A stretch of DNA of 61,800 bases from an uncultured Gammaproteobacteria bacterium (GTDB lineage Bacteria; Pseudomonadota; Gammaproteobacteria; JAADHQ01). The first letter of the stretch is position 1. The number at the start of each line of letters is the position of its first letter. The DNA lies in assembly GCA_947258655.1 (NCBI GenBank), contig CAMYJD010000010.1, forward strand, positions 1-61,800. The letters run 5' to 3'. Below are positions 47,916 to 57,277 of the stretch, piece after piece. The translations under genes and the position numbers were made by a program. The notes below the pieces were generated by a model. The model saw nothing but the letters and a program-made list of their open reading frames with translations. It searched no databases and was not told where the DNA came from.

Positions 47916-49532
47916 ATGGGCAGGCTGATATTGCAGCCATTTTTTTATGCCGTTTTATTTGCGGTTTTGTGCATGAATTCGCATGCACAGGAGGGTGACT
48001 CTGACGCGCCGCAAGGGAGTTTTGCCGCTTACTTGCAGCACAACAGACTCACTGGCCAGGATGCAATATCAGTACAGATACAGCGTTATTATGAAAGCCA
48101 TCAATATCGGCCGCTATGGATGAACGAGCACGGATTGCTGCCACGTGCCTACGTACTCTATCGTTTCTTGCAGTTTGCAGAGCGTATAGGACTTGAATCC
48201 GGGGATTACGATCTTGAGCGCATAAGACGTGACTGGAAAAAACAGCAGGTGAATGACTTTGCGCTTGAGGTTATGCTGACAAAAGCGTTCATACACTTCA
48301 GTCGTGATTTGTTCCAGGGTCGATTCGATCCCCGTATAGTCGAACCTGACTGGCATATCTATCCCGGCACACTGGATATTCAGGCGCACCTGGATCTACT
48401 CGACACTGGGAAGGACCTGGAGAAACTGCTGCATGATCTGGAACCACAACATCCATCTTATGTGCAGTTACGTCAGCAGTTGCAGCGTTACAGGAAAATT
48501 GCCCAACAGGGCGGTTGGCCATTAATTCCGGATGGGCCGGTCCTGCGGCCAGGCATGCGCCATATGCAGATGCCATTGATTCGTACCCGCTTACGCATCA
48601 GTGGAGATCTGGTCAGCGGTTCACTGTCCGCTTCCAACCGTTATGATGCGGTACTGGCAGAAGCAGTCATGCGTTTTCAGGCCAGGCATGGTCTGGCGAT
48701 CGATGGGCATATCGGCGATAAAACCCGTGCCGCGATGAACGTCCCTGTGCTGCAACGTGTGCAGCAGATCCTGGTCAATATGGAACGCTGGCGCTGGTTG
48801 CCGCGCCAACTCGGGGAGCGTTATTTGCTCGTGAATATGACCGGTTTTGAATTGTATGCCGAGGAAAACGGCAAGGTCGTACTGGCGATGCCGATTATTA
48901 TAGGCAAGAAATATCGCGCTACTCCCAGCTTTAGCAGCAAGGTCCGCTATCTGGAAATCAATCCGTACTGGACCATACCTAAAAAGATTGTCCTTGAAGA
49001 CCTGATCCCGCAGCAGTTACGCCAGACGGATTATTTTGCCCGCAAGCATATCCGGGTGTTTGACGGTTGGGATGCCGACGCCCAGGAGGTCGATATTTCC
49101 ACTGTGCCATTGGAAAAACTGCGCAAGGATTATTTCCCTTATCGTTTCAGGCAGGATCCGGGTCCCGAAAACAGTCTGGGACGCATCAAGTTCATGTTCC
49201 CGAATCCCTATGACATTTATCTGCATGATACACCGCACAAGTATCTGTTTGAGCGCCGTGTGCGTACCTTCAGTTCCGGGTGTATCCGTGTCGCCGATCC
49301 TATTCGCCTGACGGCCTACCTGCTGGATGCGCCGACACATGCACGCGAGGAGCGCGTGCTCAGTCTGATCTACAGGGATCAGCACCGCAGTGTTTCACTG
49401 CTCAGGCCGATCCCGATATACCTGATTTACGCAACGGCCTGGGCCGATCGCACAGGCAATATGCATTTCAGAGAGGATATTTATCAACGTGACAGGCTGA
49501 TTCTGGAATACCTGGATACAGGTCGGATATGA
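47916..49532 (+). CDS. L,D-transpeptidase, YcbB-like
   Basis: About 538 residues from ATG 47916. Signal peptide (ending SHA), an N-terminal scaffold region (YYESHQYRPLWMNEHGLLP), a peptidoglycan-binding repeat (VMRFQARHGLAIDGHIGDKT) and the YkuD catalytic domain with HDTPHKYLFERR and TFSSGCIRV. Forms 3-3 cross-links in peptidoglycan. The pair with the next YcbK-like gene repeats the E. coli ycbB-ycbK order. An earlier TTG at 47904 adds four residues. Confidence 0.92.
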   Translation: MGRLILQPFFYAVLFAVLCMNSHAQEGDSDAPQGSFAAYLQHNRLTGQDAISVQIQRYYESHQYRPLWMNEHGLLPRAYVLYRFLQFAERIGLESGDYDLERIRRDWKKQQVNDFALEVMLTKAFIHFSRDLFQGRFDPRIVEPDWHIYPGTLDIQAHLDLLDTGKDLEKLLHDLEPQHPSYVQLRQQLQRYRKIAQQGGWPLIPDGPVLRPGMRHMQMPLIRTRLRISGDLVSGSLSASNRYDAVLAEAVMRFQARHGLAIDGHIGDKTRAAMNVPVLQRVQQILVNMERWRWLPRQLGERYLLVNMTGFELYAEENGKVVLAMPIIIGKKYRATPSFSSKVRYLEINPYWTIPKKIVLEDLIPQQLRQTDYFARKHIRVFDGWDADAQEVDISTVPLEKLRKDYFPYRFRQDPGPENSLGRIKFMFPNPYDIYLHDTPHKYLFERRVRTFSSGCIRVADPIRLTAYLLDAPTHAREERVLSLIYRDQHRSVSLLRPIPIYLIYATAWADRTGNMHFREDIYQRDRLILEYLDTGRI

Positions 49533-49676
49533 TGAAATTGTGTGAAACAGATCAAAAATCGCAGTTTTATTGCATAAAGGCCTTTAAATCTCAATAAAAA
49601 GTCCGATATAGTATATGAAGTGTAAAAAACTGTTACGTTTATTTTTAAGCTGTTAAATCAAGGTTGCGTTTATTTT

Positions 49677-50240
49677 ATGAAAGAGTCAGTTTTAGACAAA
49701 CATCTGCTTAGTCGCAGGGGATTTCTGGGTACTTTAGTTGGGGTTTCTGGTGGGCTTGTCATGCCTCAGGCCTTTGCCTCCACTGTTCCGGCGGCCGACA
49801 GGGCGCTGACTTTTTATAATACCCATACCGGTGAAAGTCTGACCTCTACTTACTGGTCCGAGGGGCAGTATCATCTTGAAAGTCTTAAGGAAATTGGCTG
49901 GTTATTGCGCGATCACCGTGCCGATGAAGCGCATGCGATGGATCCCAAGCTATTGGATTTATTGCATTCCTTGCAGGCCCGCATCGGTAAGCAGGATGCG
50001 CCATTCCATATCATCTCCGGGTACCGCTCACCACAAACCAATGCCAAGCTACGGAGTAAATCCTCGGGTGTAGCGAAGAAAAGCTATCACATGCAGGGCA
50101 AGGCGATCGATATACGTGTTCCCGGTCATGATATCGCCCGGTTACGCCGCGCTGCAGTGTCACTGAAGGCCGGTGGTGTCGGATATTATCCCAAATCGAA
50201 CTTTATTCACCTCGATACCGGCAGACCGCGCGCCTGGTAA
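49677..50240 (+). CDS. Tat-exported DUF882/M15-family protein, YcbK-like
   Basis: 187 residues. Twin-arginine signal (SRRGFLGTLVG) and a D-Ala-D-Ala carboxypeptidase-like fold: HIISGYRSPQTNAKLR, YHMQGKAIDIRVPG and FIHLDTGRPRAW with the metal ligands in place. Likely trims peptidoglycan in the periplasm. It is 144 bases downstream of the YcbB-like gene. Confidence 0.92.
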   Translation: MKESVLDKHLLSRRGFLGTLVGVSGGLVMPQAFASTVPAADRALTFYNTHTGESLTSTYWSEGQYHLESLKEIGWLLRDHRADEAHAMDPKLLDLLHSLQARIGKQDAPFHIISGYRSPQTNAKLRSKSSGVAKKSYHMQGKAIDIRVPGHDIARLRRAAVSLKAGGVGYYPKSNFIHLDTGRPRAW

Positions 50241-50608
50241 GCGCGTTTTTTCATCAAGTTCGGCTTGTTTGGGCCTGGACAGCTGTTAAACACATCAAAT
50301 CAGCGTCAAAAAAACGTCAGGGCAATCAAGTGCTTGCAATGCCTTGCGCGTTAATCACATAATCAAATCCGTTTCCCTGTATATCTTGCTTGATTCAGTA
50401 TTAAAGTTTTCTTTACAATAGTCGAAATATTGTCTTGAAAAATCATTGTGTTAAATCTATCCGTTGCGCAGTAATTGATTAATGACAATGGACTAAGGGT
50501 TTTTCAGTGTAAGACTTGTCAAAAATACTATAGTCTTTGCTAACAATAATATGAAGACCTGGAAATAATAAAAATGGGCAGGGGGGCCTGCCGTCACAAG
50601 GAGCTATC
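50241..50608. other. Leader region of the glycan locus
   Basis: 368 AT-rich bases with no open frame of note. A GGCAGG/CCTGCC hairpin with a four-base loop (50576-50591) sits just before the AAGGAG ribosome site at 50598 of the next gene and could affect its access. I looked for a c-di-GMP riboswitch consensus and did not see one. Confidence 0.45.
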
Positions 50609-52807
50609 ATGGACCTATTCGACAGGACATTCACTAAGCTATTGTCTCTATTCACCGTGTGCATCTGTTTACTCGGTCTTTCCTGGCACAGTCATGCAGG
50701 TATCGGCGATTTCTACGAGGTCAGCAGGGATGGCGCACGCCTGCGTACCTTGCCGTCTACCAAGGGCGTCATCATCCAGCGTCTGCAACGCGGGGATACA
50801 GTCAAGGAGTTATTACGCAAGGGCAAATGGATCAGGATCAGGCTACAGGGGCAGAACAAGGCAGGTTGGATATTTCACACAAATCTCAGGGCTGCACACC
50901 CGGCTTCAACCTCTGTGGAGGGTAGCGCTGCACTGACATCAAGCCTGGCTGAACTCGGTTACAAGGACGGAGTGTTGTTCGAAGGCATAGCGGCAAACCA
51001 TGCGCGCAAATTATATTTTCAGGTACCGCAGGATATAACAACCCGACAGGGACTGTTGCGTATCCACTATCGCTTCTCGTCATTACTGGATAAGCATTCT
51101 AATATGCGTGTCTATGTCAATGGCTTACCCAGACGTATCGTTAGTCTCGGTGGTGATGTGCATAGCGGTTGGCTGGAAATCAGACTAAAGCCGGTGGATC
51201 TGCAGGAAGCGTTTGTGCAGGTCGAGATCAGGAGTGCGATGCTGATATCAAAGGACCGCTGTTTTGATGAACGTATTGGCGGGGCATTTTTACATATTCT
51301 GCCGGACACGACATTACGCTGGCAGTTACAGGGTAAAATCGCGACTATACGCAGCTATTGGCAGTTGTTGCCGAAACGGGTACAGGTCAGCCTGCCTGAA
51401 GGGGTACTGGAGGCCAGTGTATTTCAAAATGCCCTCGGTCTGAGCCAGCAGTTGCTACACAGCGGCCACCAGGTCAGCTTTACACGCTTGCCAAAACTTG
51501 GGGACATTGTTGTTGCTCCGCGTGCAAAGATCGAGGAATGGATACGTGCCCGGTACGAGGATGACGCAGCCGATAATTTCAGCAAGTCGATCGGCAAGAA
51601 AAATCTGGCGCTGGTGAATGTAAAGGACAGACAGTTCATGGTGGTGACGGGAATACATGACAGGAAGTCACTGCGATTCCTGTCTACAGACTGGTATAGT
51701 CTGGCAGCGGCGGGCGAATACCAGCTCTTTAGTGGATTGACGCCAACAGAGCTGGAAGACGATCGTTATGCGCTGAAATTGCAGCATCTGGGTGTTAACA
51801 CGACGGCCATCGAGATGGCCCGCCAGGCATCCTGGTCAACCACGATCAAGCCCTCGCAATTACCACCGGGTCATCGTCTCGACACGGTCCGCTTGCAGTT
51901 GATTTCAGCGCCGAGCATCAACGACAGACCGTTGATGTTTTACAGTTACCTGAATGGTGTGCTGATCAATGCCGTGCGTCTCGTCGATAGCGGCGAGACG
52001 CAGGAGATTGTGCTGAAATTGCCGCAGGAACAGATGGAACGCGCCAATAACCTGCATTTTGTTGCACAACGTGACCTCTCCGATCTGGACAAGAACTGTG
52101 ACGGTGAACCTGCGCGCTTCCCGATCCAGATCAAACCAGACAGCATCGTGCAGACCAGTATCGATGATACTGCTCCGGAACGCTTTGCCGAGTTACCGGC
52201 CTACCTGTCCAGGGGGTACGACACCTATCTGCCGCAGGGCTATCTGCAGCAAGCGGAAAAATTATTGCCCTATGTGGCATCGATGATGGCCGACATGGAC
52301 TTGCCTTTGCAGACAGACCGTCTACGTTTCTATAAAGCCGAGGAAAAGATTGAACCCGAAAAGCCGTTCGTATTGCTTGGCCCGGCGCAGACGGCATTTG
52401 ATCGCCAGGGCGTGTATTTTGACAAAGGCCGTATGGATGTCGTTAATCAGCGTGGCGATGTGCTGCTGGCGGTAGACAGCCTGCCGGAAATCAGCATTGC
52501 CCAGATCGTTGCACGGGATGGTGTCTACGGTCTGTGGTTAATGCCACCGGAATCCGGGCAATTGTCGAGCATCGATGGTCTACATCTGAGCAAGGATGAT
52601 GTCGCTTTTGCCGACCAGCGCGGTGTGCTGTTGACGCTGGATAGCGACCAGCCCGGTCTATCGCGGATTGAGTATCCTGACAGTAACGGCTGGTTTGATT
52701 TATTCGGTGAATATCGTTTCTGGTATTTCGCACTTGGATGGCTGTTGTTAACCAGTCTTATCGTTTATATGTACAGACTGTCCCGCTCTCACCGTAAGAA
52801 AAAATAG
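50609..52807 (+). CDS. SH3-domain plus BcsB-like periplasmic polysaccharide-synthase partner
   Basis: 732 residues. Signal peptide (about 1-30, ending SHA), an SH3b domain (about 33-95: GARLRTLPSTKGVIIQRLQRGD ... GKWIRIRL), then a long region with BcsB-like jelly-roll and flavodoxin-like alternation (RIHYRFSSLLDKHSNMRVYVNG, GWLEIRLKP, VQVEIRSAM), and one C-terminal membrane helix (about 709-728) with a basic end. BcsB in cellulose systems guides the chain through the periplasm and holds the synthase; the same layout here, directly before the GT2 gene (47-base gap), supports that role. The N-terminal SH3 is not part of canonical BcsB and may bind peptidoglycan. Strong AAGGAG ribosome site. Confidence 0.8.
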   Translation: MDLFDRTFTKLLSLFTVCICLLGLSWHSHAGIGDFYEVSRDGARLRTLPSTKGVIIQRLQRGDTVKELLRKGKWIRIRLQGQNKAGWIFHTNLRAAHPASTSVEGSAALTSSLAELGYKDGVLFEGIAANHARKLYFQVPQDITTRQGLLRIHYRFSSLLDKHSNMRVYVNGLPRRIVSLGGDVHSGWLEIRLKPVDLQEAFVQVEIRSAMLISKDRCFDERIGGAFLHILPDTTLRWQLQGKIATIRSYWQLLPKRVQVSLPEGVLEASVFQNALGLSQQLLHSGHQVSFTRLPKLGDIVVAPRAKIEEWIRARYEDDAADNFSKSIGKKNLALVNVKDRQFMVVTGIHDRKSLRFLSTDWYSLAAAGEYQLFSGLTPTELEDDRYALKLQHLGVNTTAIEMARQASWSTTIKPSQLPPGHRLDTVRLQLISAPSINDRPLMFYSYLNGVLINAVRLVDSGETQEIVLKLPQEQMERANNLHFVAQRDLSDLDKNCDGEPARFPIQIKPDSIVQTSIDDTAPERFAELPAYLSRGYDTYLPQGYLQQAEKLLPYVASMMADMDLPLQTDRLRFYKAEEKIEPEKPFVLLGPAQTAFDRQGVYFDKGRMDVVNQRGDVLLAVDSLPEISIAQIVARDGVYGLWLMPPESGQLSSIDGLHLSKDDVAFADQRGVLLTLDSDQPGLSRIEYPDSNGWFDLFGEYRFWYFALGWLLLTSLIVYMYRLSRSHRKKK

Positions 52808-52854
52808 ATTATCAGGTATCGATATGATGACATGGATAATCAGGCAGGAGTAGC

Positions 52855-54750
52855 ATGGCGGATCACCAGGACACTGGCACGGACAGACCCGGGGAAGTGC
52901 CGCTGGGTACATTGCTCGTGGATAGCGGAGTACTCGAGCAGGATAAACTCGATCAGGCCCTGACCCTGCAGCAGCAATGGGGTACGCGGCTGGGTGACAT
53001 CCTGCTGGCCAAGGGTTGGGTGCGCGCAATTGATTTTTATCAGACTCTGGCCCGCCACAATAACCTGCCCTTCGTCAATCTGCTGAAGGAGCCGCTCGAA
53101 GCGGAGCTGCTGACCGAGGACGATATCGATTTATATACCGAATACCTTGTTGTGCCATGGCGCAGACACAATGGCCGCCTGACGGTTCTGATGGCCGATC
53201 CGGGCAAGAGAGCGATGGATTTTGCCCGGCAGCATTTTGGTAAGGATGTCGATTTTGCCGTTACCTCGAAGTTCGACATCATGTGGGAGTTGCAGCACAA
53301 TGAGGACGCCTACCTGAGCCATCAGGCGGTGTACGCCCTGTCGGAACATGATTTCGAGATGTCGGCGCGCCAGGTATTTACCGGTCCACAATTGCTGGTT
53401 ATCTATCTATTGCTGATGTTGCTATTGTTATCGCTGACCATGTTTCCTATCGCAACACTGGTTACGGTAAACATGCTGATTGCGGTTTTTCTGTTATTTA
53501 ATTTCGGTATGCGTGCAATTCTGACCTGGGTCGGAGGAGATCGGCATATCGATGTCAAGGTCACTGATAATACCGTCAAGACCCTGGATGACAAGGAGCT
53601 GCCGACCTACACAATTCTGGTGCCCATGTACAAGGAGCCCGAGGTTATCCAGTATCTGGCCGCTTCCCTGCGCCAGCTTGATTATCCGTTGTCGAAACTG
53701 GATATCAAGCTGATCCTGGAAGAGGACGATGAGGAGACGATCGAAGCGGCCAAAAAACTCGGTCTTGAGGGCATCTTCGAAATTATTCGTGTTCCGGATT
53801 CGTTGCCAAAGACGAAACCAAAGGCCTGCAACTACGCCCTGCACTTTGCCCGTGGAGAGTATGTCACAATCTATGATGCCGAAGACCGGCCCGAACCGGA
53901 CCAGTTGAAAAAGGTCATCGCAGCATTCAGGGCCGCCCCCGATAACACGGTATGCATACAGGCGCGACTGAATTATTTCAATGCCAATGAAAACTGGCTG
54001 ACGCGCATGTTCACGCTGGAATATTCGCTATGGTTCGATTTCTACCTCCCGGCCCTGGAGGCATTGAAAATACCGATTCCATTGGGAGGGACCTCGAATC
54101 ATTTCAAGATGGAAGTGTTGCGCGAGGTCGATGCCTGGGATCCATTTAATGTCACAGAGGACGCCGACCTGGGTGTGCGTATCACCCAGCTCGGTTACCG
54201 CGTCGGCGTAGTCAATTCGACCACATTCGAGGAAGCCAACAGCCGCTACGGTAACTGGATCAGACAACGCTCGCGCTGGATCAAGGGTTATATGCAGACC
54301 TACCTGGTGCATATGCGCAGTCCGATAGAGTTATACAGGAGTCTTGGTCACATCGGTTTCTGGGGCTTCCAGTTTTTCATAGGCGGGGCAGTACTCAGTA
54401 CATTACTGGCCCCCATCCTGTATTTCATGTATATCTTCTGGCTGGCAACCGATACCCATGCCTACGATATAGTATTCCCGCCACTGGTGCTGTATATCAG
54501 TCTTATTAATCTGTTGGTAGGTAATGGTTATCTTATTTACCTGTCAATGCTGGGCGCATTCAAGCGCCATCTTTATTACCTGATTCCGTTTGGATTGACC
54601 ATGCCGCTGTACTGGCTGATGATGTCAGTCGCTGCCTATAAGGCATTATGGCAGTTGATTCATAATCCGTTCTATTGGGAAAAGACCTTGCATGGTATAA
54701 CCAGCTATAATCCTGATAACAACGAGCACAAGGCCGAAGATCGTGCATAA
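52855..54750 (+). CDS. GT2 polysaccharide synthase with N-terminal MshEN-like (c-di-GMP) domain
   Basis: 631 residues. Residues 14-70 hold two 24-residue units separated by five residues (PLGTLLVDSG... and RLGDILLAKG...), the layout of the MshEN/T2SSE-N domain (PF05157) that binds c-di-GMP in MshE and in NfrB-type synthases. Two membrane helices (about 175-225) follow, then a processive GT2 domain with LILEEDDEE, DAEDRPEP (341-348), TEDADLG (434-440) and QRSRWIKG (471-478), and further C-terminal helices. The Q-x-x-R-W motif marks cellulose-synthase-like processive enzymes. The first unit has PLG where Arg-Leu-Gly is common, so binding needs testing. Its stop overlaps the next gene. Confidence 0.9.
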   Translation: MADHQDTGTDRPGEVPLGTLLVDSGVLEQDKLDQALTLQQQWGTRLGDILLAKGWVRAIDFYQTLARHNNLPFVNLLKEPLEAELLTEDDIDLYTEYLVVPWRRHNGRLTVLMADPGKRAMDFARQHFGKDVDFAVTSKFDIMWELQHNEDAYLSHQAVYALSEHDFEMSARQVFTGPQLLVIYLLLMLLLLSLTMFPIATLVTVNMLIAVFLLFNFGMRAILTWVGGDRHIDVKVTDNTVKTLDDKELPTYTILVPMYKEPEVIQYLAASLRQLDYPLSKLDIKLILEEDDEETIEAAKKLGLEGIFEIIRVPDSLPKTKPKACNYALHFARGEYVTIYDAEDRPEPDQLKKVIAAFRAAPDNTVCIQARLNYFNANENWLTRMFTLEYSLWFDFYLPALEALKIPIPLGGTSNHFKMEVLREVDAWDPFNVTEDADLGVRITQLGYRVGVVNSTTFEEANSRYGNWIRQRSRWIKGYMQTYLVHMRSPIELYRSLGHIGFWGFQFFIGGAVLSTLLAPILYFMYIFWLATDTHAYDIVFPPLVLYISLINLLVGNGYLIYLSMLGAFKRHLYYLIPFGLTMPLYWLMMSVAAYKALWQLIHNPFYWEKTLHGITSYNPDNNEHKAEDRA

Positions 54751-56245
54751 GGCAGACAGGCTGGAGAGTTTCCTTGTTTTTATCGTCGTGACGGTGTTGT
54801 TGTGTCTTTGCAGTATCTGGTTGCTGTCACATAATTATGTCAATGAATTTGCCATGAGTCGTTGGGCCAAGGTCCTCTCTGTGCTGGATTCCCCCGAGAT
54901 ACGTATCGAACACCTGGGGCTGATATACCCGCATTTTCCAGTGTATATCCTGATGCCGTTCTATTACTTGCCGGGTCTTGATTCCGGTGCCGCCCCCTAT
55001 TTCGCCTCGCTACTGGTTGGTGCGATATTGATTGGCACATGGAATTTTCATCTTGCTGAAAAAAAGTACAGTCTGCGTGTGCGCATATTATTGATCCTGT
55101 TCGTATGCAGTCATCCGTTTTTCCTCTGGGGTGTTTTGACCGGAGCGCAACATGCCCTGAGTCTGTTGATGTTCTATTGGTTGTATCTGGCCCTCGTACG
55201 TCTGGTCAATGTCCAGGATGTGCGTTCCTTCATCATGGTCGGCCTGGCGCTGGCGCTATATTTTTTCATTGATGAGCGTACCTTTTATCTGTTCATTGCA
55301 TTGCTGCCATTGATATCGATCATTGCGCCACAGCGTATGTTGTCGGAATCCACGTCCAGTGTGTATTTGATTATTGCGGCGCCGCTGGCGATCTCGGTCG
55401 CATCCTGGGCCTACCTGAACTGGATCTTTCATGATGATGCCGGCCTGTTCCTGAGTTCCGCAGATTCGTCTTTTCGTGGTGTGTGGCAGGATACACCCCA
55501 TGTGGACTGGCTCAGGGCCTATGGCGGCGACTTTATCGTGCCAACTCTGGTCACCGGATTGTATGCATTGCTGGCATACCCGGTGTTGCTGTGGTTGCTA
55601 TATCATGCCAAACGTCATCGAATCCTGCTGGGTAGCACGCTGGTTCTGTTGTTACATCCGGTGGTGGCATCGGGTCTCGCGACCGGCAACTATTTTCTGT
55701 CACATCCGATGGATATGATATTCCTGTTCAGTGCCGGAATTATGGCCGGTGTCGTACTGATTCCCAGAGAGACCAGGCGCGCGCGGATTAGCCTGATACT
55801 GCTATTGGCGTTAAGCAGCGTGACTGCATGGTTTGTATTTCCATGGTATCAGACAACGGATATGCAACGCTGGCGGACTGCAGTCATGGGGGAATCCCTG
55901 CAGGATACGAGCCCGGGCGATATCGAACTGGGGTTATGGCTGAAACAAAACCGGCAGCTTACATTGCTCGACGACAAGGCGGCTTACCGGGTAATCGTCG
56001 CCAGGGGTGATGCCAGACATCTGGTCCTGCCATTCTCAAGCGAATACAAGGTCAATCTGAAATATCAGTGGCCGAAGATTGAGCAGATAGCGGTTTCGGA
56101 GCCGGGGTATGTCCATGATGGCCAGGATTACCTGAACCAGCGTTTTCCCGAGCTATACGCAAACGGCATGCCGGGTTATACACTGGTGTATGATTATATG
56201 CACTGGCGAGTCTATCGTCGCCTGTCAATGAGGGCTGGTACATGA
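54743..56245 (+). CDS. Polytopic membrane protein, GT-C-like
   Basis: 500 residues with about ten hydrophobic helices and a hydrophilic C-terminal end (about 395-500). No clear catalytic Asp/Glu motif was identified, but size, helix pattern and place next to a GT2 synthase suggest a GT-C-type glycosyltransferase or polymer-modifying enzyme. The GTG start overlaps the GT2 stop by eight bases and the gene overlaps the next by four, showing tight coupling. Confidence 0.7.
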   Translation: MHKADRLESFLVFIVVTVLLCLCSIWLLSHNYVNEFAMSRWAKVLSVLDSPEIRIEHLGLIYPHFPVYILMPFYYLPGLDSGAAPYFASLLVGAILIGTWNFHLAEKKYSLRVRILLILFVCSHPFFLWGVLTGAQHALSLLMFYWLYLALVRLVNVQDVRSFIMVGLALALYFFIDERTFYLFIALLPLISIIAPQRMLSESTSSVYLIIAAPLAISVASWAYLNWIFHDDAGLFLSSADSSFRGVWQDTPHVDWLRAYGGDFIVPTLVTGLYALLAYPVLLWLLYHAKRHRILLGSTLVLLLHPVVASGLATGNYFLSHPMDMIFLFSAGIMAGVVLIPRETRRARISLILLLALSSVTAWFVFPWYQTTDMQRWRTAVMGESLQDTSPGDIELGLWLKQNRQLTLLDDKAAYRVIVARGDARHLVLPFSSEYKVNLKYQWPKIEQIAVSEPGYVHDGQDYLNQRFPELYANGMPGYTLVYDYMHWRVYRRLSMRAGT

Positions 56246-57258
56246 GTCGTATGCCGGCCACCATTCAGATGCTGATAAGTAGCGCATGCATGCTGTTGTC
56301 TTTATCAGGTGTATATGCACATCATGATGCTAGTAATTTTCAGGGAGTAAATTACCTGCAAACGACGACGGTATCGCTCAATTCCTTTGCCTCGATGCAA
56401 TCGCTACACAAAATAAAGGACAACGGAGCTGATACCGTTGCACTGATCGCATTCATGCAGCAGGACAAGCCTGCGTCGAGTCGGATTCAGCCATCAAATG
56501 CGGTGACCGATGATCAGCTGACGCAAGCCATTGCCGATGCCCATGACATCGGCCTGCGAGTCATCCTCAAGCCACAAATTCTGGTGCCCGGTTCGTGGGC
56601 AGGAGAAGTTAATCCGGGTACGGATGCCGGTTGGCGACAATGGTTTGAACATTATCAGAAACTGCTGCTGCGTTATGCGCAGATCGCACAACGCTATAAA
56701 GTTGAAAAGCTGGTGGTGGGCACGGAATTGCGGCATGCGGCTATACAGCCGCAGTTTCGCCAATTGATAATTGAAATACGCAAAATCTATTATGGTGAGC
56801 TTAGCTATGCAGCACATGGTACAGCCGGTTTCAAACAATTTCCATACTGGGATTTGCTCGACTCGACCAGTCTGACCTTATACCCGTCACTGGGAAACGA
56901 CTGGAGTATTGAGCATGTTACCCGGGTTATAACGGACAAGATTGCAGAAATCAAACAGCTGAGCGAGGCCATCGACAAGCCGTTCTGGGTGGCTGAAGTC
57001 GGCATTTCCTCTCGGCAGGGCAGTTACAGTCATCCGTGGCTGGTGGCGGACCGTCTACAAGGCGTACCGGATGCCAATATGCAGGCAAAGGTACTGTCCC
57101 TGTGGTTGAAGAATCTGCAGCATTCATGGATTCATGGTGTATTGATCTGGAGCTGGTTCAGTGATGTAGAGCAGGGTGGCCCGGCCGATACCGGCTTCAC
57201 GATACAGAACAAATCGGCTGAAGCGGTTGTAAGCTGTTACTGGAAAAAGAAATGCTGA
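56242..57258 (+). CDS. Exported clan GH-A TIM-barrel glycosidase-like protein (GH113-like)
   Basis: 338 residues with a signal peptide (about 1-26). Barrel features: GVNYLQ at strand 1, HDIGLRVILKPQI, VVGTELRH with a candidate acid/base Glu162, and FWVAEVGISS with a candidate nucleophile Glu252; then GVLIWSWFSD. The two glutamates sit on strands 4 and 7 as in clan GH-A. GH113 mannanases are the closest group I can name, without certainty. In this operon it may trim the glycan in the periplasm. Its stop lies three bases from the end of a convergent gene inside a hairpin. Confidence 0.82.
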   Translation: MSRMPATIQMLISSACMLLSLSGVYAHHDASNFQGVNYLQTTTVSLNSFASMQSLHKIKDNGADTVALIAFMQQDKPASSRIQPSNAVTDDQLTQAIADAHDIGLRVILKPQILVPGSWAGEVNPGTDAGWRQWFEHYQKLLLRYAQIAQRYKVEKLVVGTELRHAAIQPQFRQLIIEIRKIYYGELSYAAHGTAGFKQFPYWDLLDSTSLTLYPSLGNDWSIEHVTRVITDKIAEIKQLSEAIDKPFWVAEVGISSRQGSYSHPWLVADRLQGVPDANMQAKVLSLWLKNLQHSWIHGVLIWSWFSDVEQGGPADTGFTIQNKSAEAVVSCYWKKKC

Positions 57259-57277
57259 TGCCTATAAGGCATCAGCA
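57253..57277. repeat. Perfect hairpin across the two stop codons of convergent genes
   Basis: TGCTGATGCCT-ATA-AGGCATCAGCA is an exact 11-bp inverted repeat. It contains the stop codons and last sense codons of both the glycosidase gene (plus) and the phosphodiesterase gene (minus). There is no adjacent T run, so it may act as an RNA 3' end stabiliser or bidirectional attenuator. Confidence 0.8.

Noticed and set aside
50241-50608. c-di-GMP riboswitch in front of the glycan operon
   Set aside because: No GEMM core sequence found; control by the MshEN-like domain is the better-supported idea.
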